A DNA stretch of 64,000 nt, from assembly GCA_020055645.1 (NCBI GenBank), contig CM034546.1, forward strand, positions 12,648,001 to 12,712,000, given 5' to 3'. Shown here piece by piece: positions 60,501 to 64,000 of this stretch. The DNA comes from Tomocerus qinae. Taxonomy: Eukaryota > Arthropoda > Collembola > Entomobryomorpha > Tomoceridae. The notes beneath the pieces were generated by a model that saw only the letters and a program-made list of their open reading frames with translations, ran no database searches and was not told the origin of the DNA. A program made the translations under genes and the position numbers. Each line of letters starts with the position of its first letter. The stretch's first letter is position 1.

Positions 60501-61236
60501 CATATTTGTTACGTACTCGATGGGATCTTTCGAATGAGCTATATTATATCGGTCCATTCCAAAAGGCGCCAATATACTAAGAATGTTCCAATAGTTAGAA
60601 ATGTGAAAGTTATCTCCTCATTATAGCAAGTTTATCTGTATATTTCCTTTCTGTATATTTCCTCCCCTCTGCATTTGTGTAAGCCTTAATTCGTTGCAAA
60701 TAGGATCTGAGTGACCATAAGCACCATTGAGATTAATTAACTATTTAACATTATTCAATTTTAATCCGCTTTACTAGAGGGAATGTTCAATATTCCATTT
60801 GCACATCTTTAGTTTGTATAAGTTGTGCAATATATTAGATCAAAATTCTGGTCCTTGTTAATAACTTCCTCCTTTGAGGAAAAATATTATATTATTATTA
60901 CTAATTACAATTAAATTCACTCGTTTTCCTGTCATCTCTCCTTGTCTTTGTTTAGGCGATGAAAATCAAATCAATCCCTGGAATTTAATAAAAGTTTTTT
61001 TATTTTCATAGAAACATATGCAGCAATATCTACGCTTTATATTGATTGAATATGGTTATCATAAAACCATAGATTTAATATAATAATCATTATTGTGTTA
61101 TACGATATTATATTATACATGTACGTGCAAATAGGTTTCCTATTTCACATGAAGGACATAAGAGTACTAACATAAGTCATTTAATCCTTCTTGGAATTGT
61201 ACTGCAATGCCTATTAAACCTCTATTAATTATTTAT

Positions 61237-62174
61237 GGGTAAACTTTTAGAGGGATGTAAAAATATATATTTAGGCAGTAAAAAGAATTTTATTAGGCAG
61301 TTTTTTAAGGCAGTAATTTTAATCAAGTGGGGCAGTAAAAAACAATTGCGATAGGCAGTAGAACCAATAATTAAGGCAGTAACAAAATAATGATATTTAT
61401 TTAGTCAAATGGAGGATTAATTCAATTATAGGTCACTTCTAGGATTAGTTCAGGGTAAACTCAATGTCAGTATTTAAGCAAAAGTAATGAAACTATTAGT
61501 GTAATCAAAATTGACGGGTTCACGAATGTTTTAGGTACGCTTGGAGGTCGGCTTCGTTTAATTGCAATCAATATCTGATTAACGATGGGTGGAAGGAAAT
61601 GTGAATGCCTTATACGTACCTTGTTTATTCTGGCAATGGCAATTATGTGTTTACGTGTATAAATTTTTTGAAAAAAACGGACATGTGCATAGTGAATTTT
61701 TATAATTGTCAGAGGTGTGAATGTAACATGCCACATGGAAATTTCAGATGACAAAATGCTTCAAAAGTTTTGCGATTAGCGATTAGGACTCATGTAAGCG
61801 CTGATTACGTATGAAATAATTTTTTTCTGTCAGTTATTTCCAACAAAAAGACAGGACATCCGTTGCAGTTTAGTTTATAGGTAGACATGCTTTCGGTATG
61901 TGACAAGCTTAAGTAGCGTTTTATTGGACATAAGCCCCTTAAAACAGGGTTATCTTCGTCACGAATCATAAAGTCCAAAATTTTAAGTGAATCTATTCTA
62001 TTAAAGCACATATAAAAAGCAATTTTTGGTACTGCTTTTATAATTGGTTCTACAGCCAATTGTATTTGTTTTTACTGCCTTTTTAATAAAAGTTTACTAT
62101 CTATTAAAAAACTGCTTAAAAAGTTCTTTTTACCGCCTAAATAATTATTTATACAGCCCCGCAAATTGGTACCC
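61237..62174. mobile_element. Non-autonomous transposon with 9-bp target duplication
   Basis: 938 bp flanked by ATTATTTAT (61228-61236 and 62175-62183). Ends GGGTA and TACCC are inverse, and subterminal TTTAGGCAGTAAAAAGAA is mirrored by TTCTTTTTACCGCCTAAA. AGGCAGTA words repeat near the left end. A 9-bp duplication with GGG ends suggests a Mutator-like element. The empty site is visible at about 17530 (TTAATTATTTATATCAAG). Two minus-strand frames inside (84 and 95 codons) have no transposase features. Confidence 0.8.
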
Positions 62175-62670
62175 ATTATTTATATCAATTATATCATGTG
62201 TTTTTGTAGTCAGCATGAGGTAAGAGAAGAAGCGAAAGTACTATATTGATTATTTTCACTATTTCCACAGTAATATCACATAGTACTGTGATATTTCCAC
62301 AGTAATATTACGGTATAACGATTACTGCACTAATAAAATTAAATTCAAGCAAATTAATTCATTTAGATTAAAAATTATCTAAGATAGCCAATTGTTAAAT
62401 ACAGCTACTACAAACACAATGATCTAGTAGATAAAGTAGTTAAATTGTATGAAACCAAATCCAAAAGTTTTTCCTCGTTTTCATCTGATATATTATGTTA
62501 AAGGATTATTTTATTATTTAGTTTAAGCAATGAGAAATGGATATTGTCAAGGTCTGCCAATCTAGCATACCTAATATTTTTATAAGTGAAAGTTCCAAGA
62601 ATTGGCCAAGGCTAATACTCAGCATAACAGCTCACAAAAATCGATAAACAAAATATAATAGCTGCAGCTT

Positions 62671-63659
62671 AGGGAATCCAAAACCGGACCCAAATTTCAA
62701 AACCGGTTTTCGGGTTTTTCGGTTTTTGAACTTTTAAAACCGGTTTTTCACCAGTTTTAAAAACCGAAAATTCGTTTTTAAAAATTCAATGCTAATATTA
62801 CCAAATTAATGTGTTTGCAGATAGAGACAGACAGAACACAATTTCATCAAGTGGGATTTTAACTTTTTAAAATTTATTTGAATTTTTAAATGAGATATAA
62901 GTCTCAAAAGTAGTTTTTGGTATTATCGTTTAAAGGGTGCTGATAGTGCTAAATGTATTGCAATTGGAGGGGTCCCTGCTCCTGCTACAGAACCAATTCT
63001 ATCGAGTCATTCTCATGAGAAATAATCAAAATAATGTAAATTTATTTACTAAAATTATTGGCCACTCCAAAAACCCCAACTCATATTCAGTTTTCGATAA
63101 TTATCAAAGGTAATGCAATCATAGAATACAGCGTCATTGAAGCAAATAAATTTTTCTCATATTTTTATGCTTTCTAAATTTTTGAAAATCAGAGAAAATT
63201 GATTTAAAATGATTCCATCTTAGTAACAAATTTTATTTTATTTCAAAAAATAAATCGAGAATAGAAAATTTTACTGACATTTTTGTATTGCGTTACTCTA
63301 AAGTAGAAAACTCTAAACGGAACTGGTGATTGCCCTTCTATTACTTTACTGCTATTGTAAATACTAGTTTATTGTGTTTTACTTTACTAGAGTCTACATA
63401 ATTGCACGCATCCAAAATTTAGAATTTTCATGTTATTATTAATAAACGTTTTACTATTTAATATAATTTATGTGACTTTATAATTGTATCTCAATTTTTC
63501 GAATTTTCAGGCTTTATTGCTATTTTAACTGCATATCAGATATAGTTAAATATCTTCTATCAACACCGGTTTTCAGAAAGTGGAAACCGGTTTCCGGTTT
63601 TGAAAGATCCGGTTTTTCACCGGTTTTAAAACCGGTGTAAAACCGGCTTTGGATTCCCG
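62671..63659. mobile_element. TIR element with AAACCGGTTTT words
   Basis: Ends AGGGAATCCAAAACCGG and CCGGCTTTGGATTCCCG match over 15 of 17 positions in inverse. Both subterminal regions are arrays of ACCGGTTTT/AAAACCGGT. About 800 bp of AT-rich interior has no frame. A target-site duplication could not be defined. Confidence 0.75.
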
Positions 63660-64000
63660 TCAGCATGTACGACCACATGCAAAAGTAATACTAATCTCAT
63701 TTCGCCTTCGTTCGCAGTTACTAATGTGCAAAAATAACTGAAATATTTTATTTTTAATTGTTTTCTCAAACGTTTGTTACCATCTTTGATGCATATGCAC
63801 GGGTAAATTAATTAAGCACGAGTACATTACTATGAATTTGAAAATACAAATGTCATACATTGTATCGAAAATTCAAGTGAAAACATTGGTTTATTACAAT
63901 GAATTGTTATAAACTTAATATTGATAAAATGCTGCTATTGGCTATTGTAATTCCAAACATTTAATGCCGTCTTTATGTAGCTGATGCATTTTACATTCTA

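Larger units (their letters stand above)
60640..64000. repeat. Dispersed repeat family, member D, with later insertions
   Basis: The segment matches member C in inverse (60640-62620) and members A and B in direct orientation (from about 61140: AAGAGTACTAACATAAGTCA; 62570: ATCTAGCATACCTAAT, CAAGAATTGGCCAAGG; to the window end). It is interrupted by the elements at 61237-62174 and 62671-63659. No supported gene. Confidence 0.65.

Noticed and set aside
60234-60572. 112-codon minus-strand frame
   Set aside because: It is antisense to the zinc-finger relic and the GGGTTTTT word repeat; the KTQPKTQKPG run is simple-sequence translation.

Overview
The window is nuclear DNA of an invertebrate animal, most likely an arthropod. 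It is AT-rich, has short GT-AG introns (roughly 50-125 nt in the best gene), and carries arthropod-type ionotropic and gustatory receptor genes, chitinase-like GH18 domains, and many hAT, pogo/Tigger and Ty3/gypsy remnants. A springtail is my guess; the sequence does not prove it. There are no operons and genes are sparse.

Left part (1-13.6 kb). A frameshifted NB-ARC fragment with an acidic tail lies at 3.1-4.2 kb. The best new object is at 5.1-9.65 kb: 14 exons that chain in frame into a predicted single-pass membrane protein with the order signal peptide, GH18-like, Ig, GH18-like, transmembrane segment, short tail. Both GH18 domains have lost the catalytic glutamate. The only lesion in about 1,030 codons is a TAG exactly where the Ig domain should have its core tryptophan. 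A probable small secreted peptide gene (minus strand, 11.5-11.9 kb) and a decayed pogo/Tigger transposase follow.

Middle part (14.2-42 kb). A direct segmental duplication (about 14.23-19.17 and 35.71-42.01 kb) carries an intact single-exon divergent ionotropic receptor in the left copy and a multiply broken paralogue in the right copy. Transposons inserted after the duplication can be read against the empty site in the other copy. Between the copies lie a 10.4-kb satellite (about 1,030-bp unit, organised in threes as a 3.09-kb higher-order repeat), minisatellites of 37, about 20/39 and 40 bp, and a decayed reading frame of unknown family.

Right part (42-64 kb). This holds dispersed repeats in inverted orientation (43.6-45.1 and 60.6-64 kb), a Ty3/gypsy fragment, a two-exon (C-terminally incomplete) gustatory-receptor-like gene at 51.3-53.6 kb, a tandem array of exon-like units at 54.3-57 kb, a one-finger C2H2 relic, and several small transposons with clear target-site duplications. 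A recurring theme is small terminal-inverted-repeat elements whose interior is built from one short word repeated in both orientations. Splice sites, residue numbers and target-site duplications were worked out by eye.
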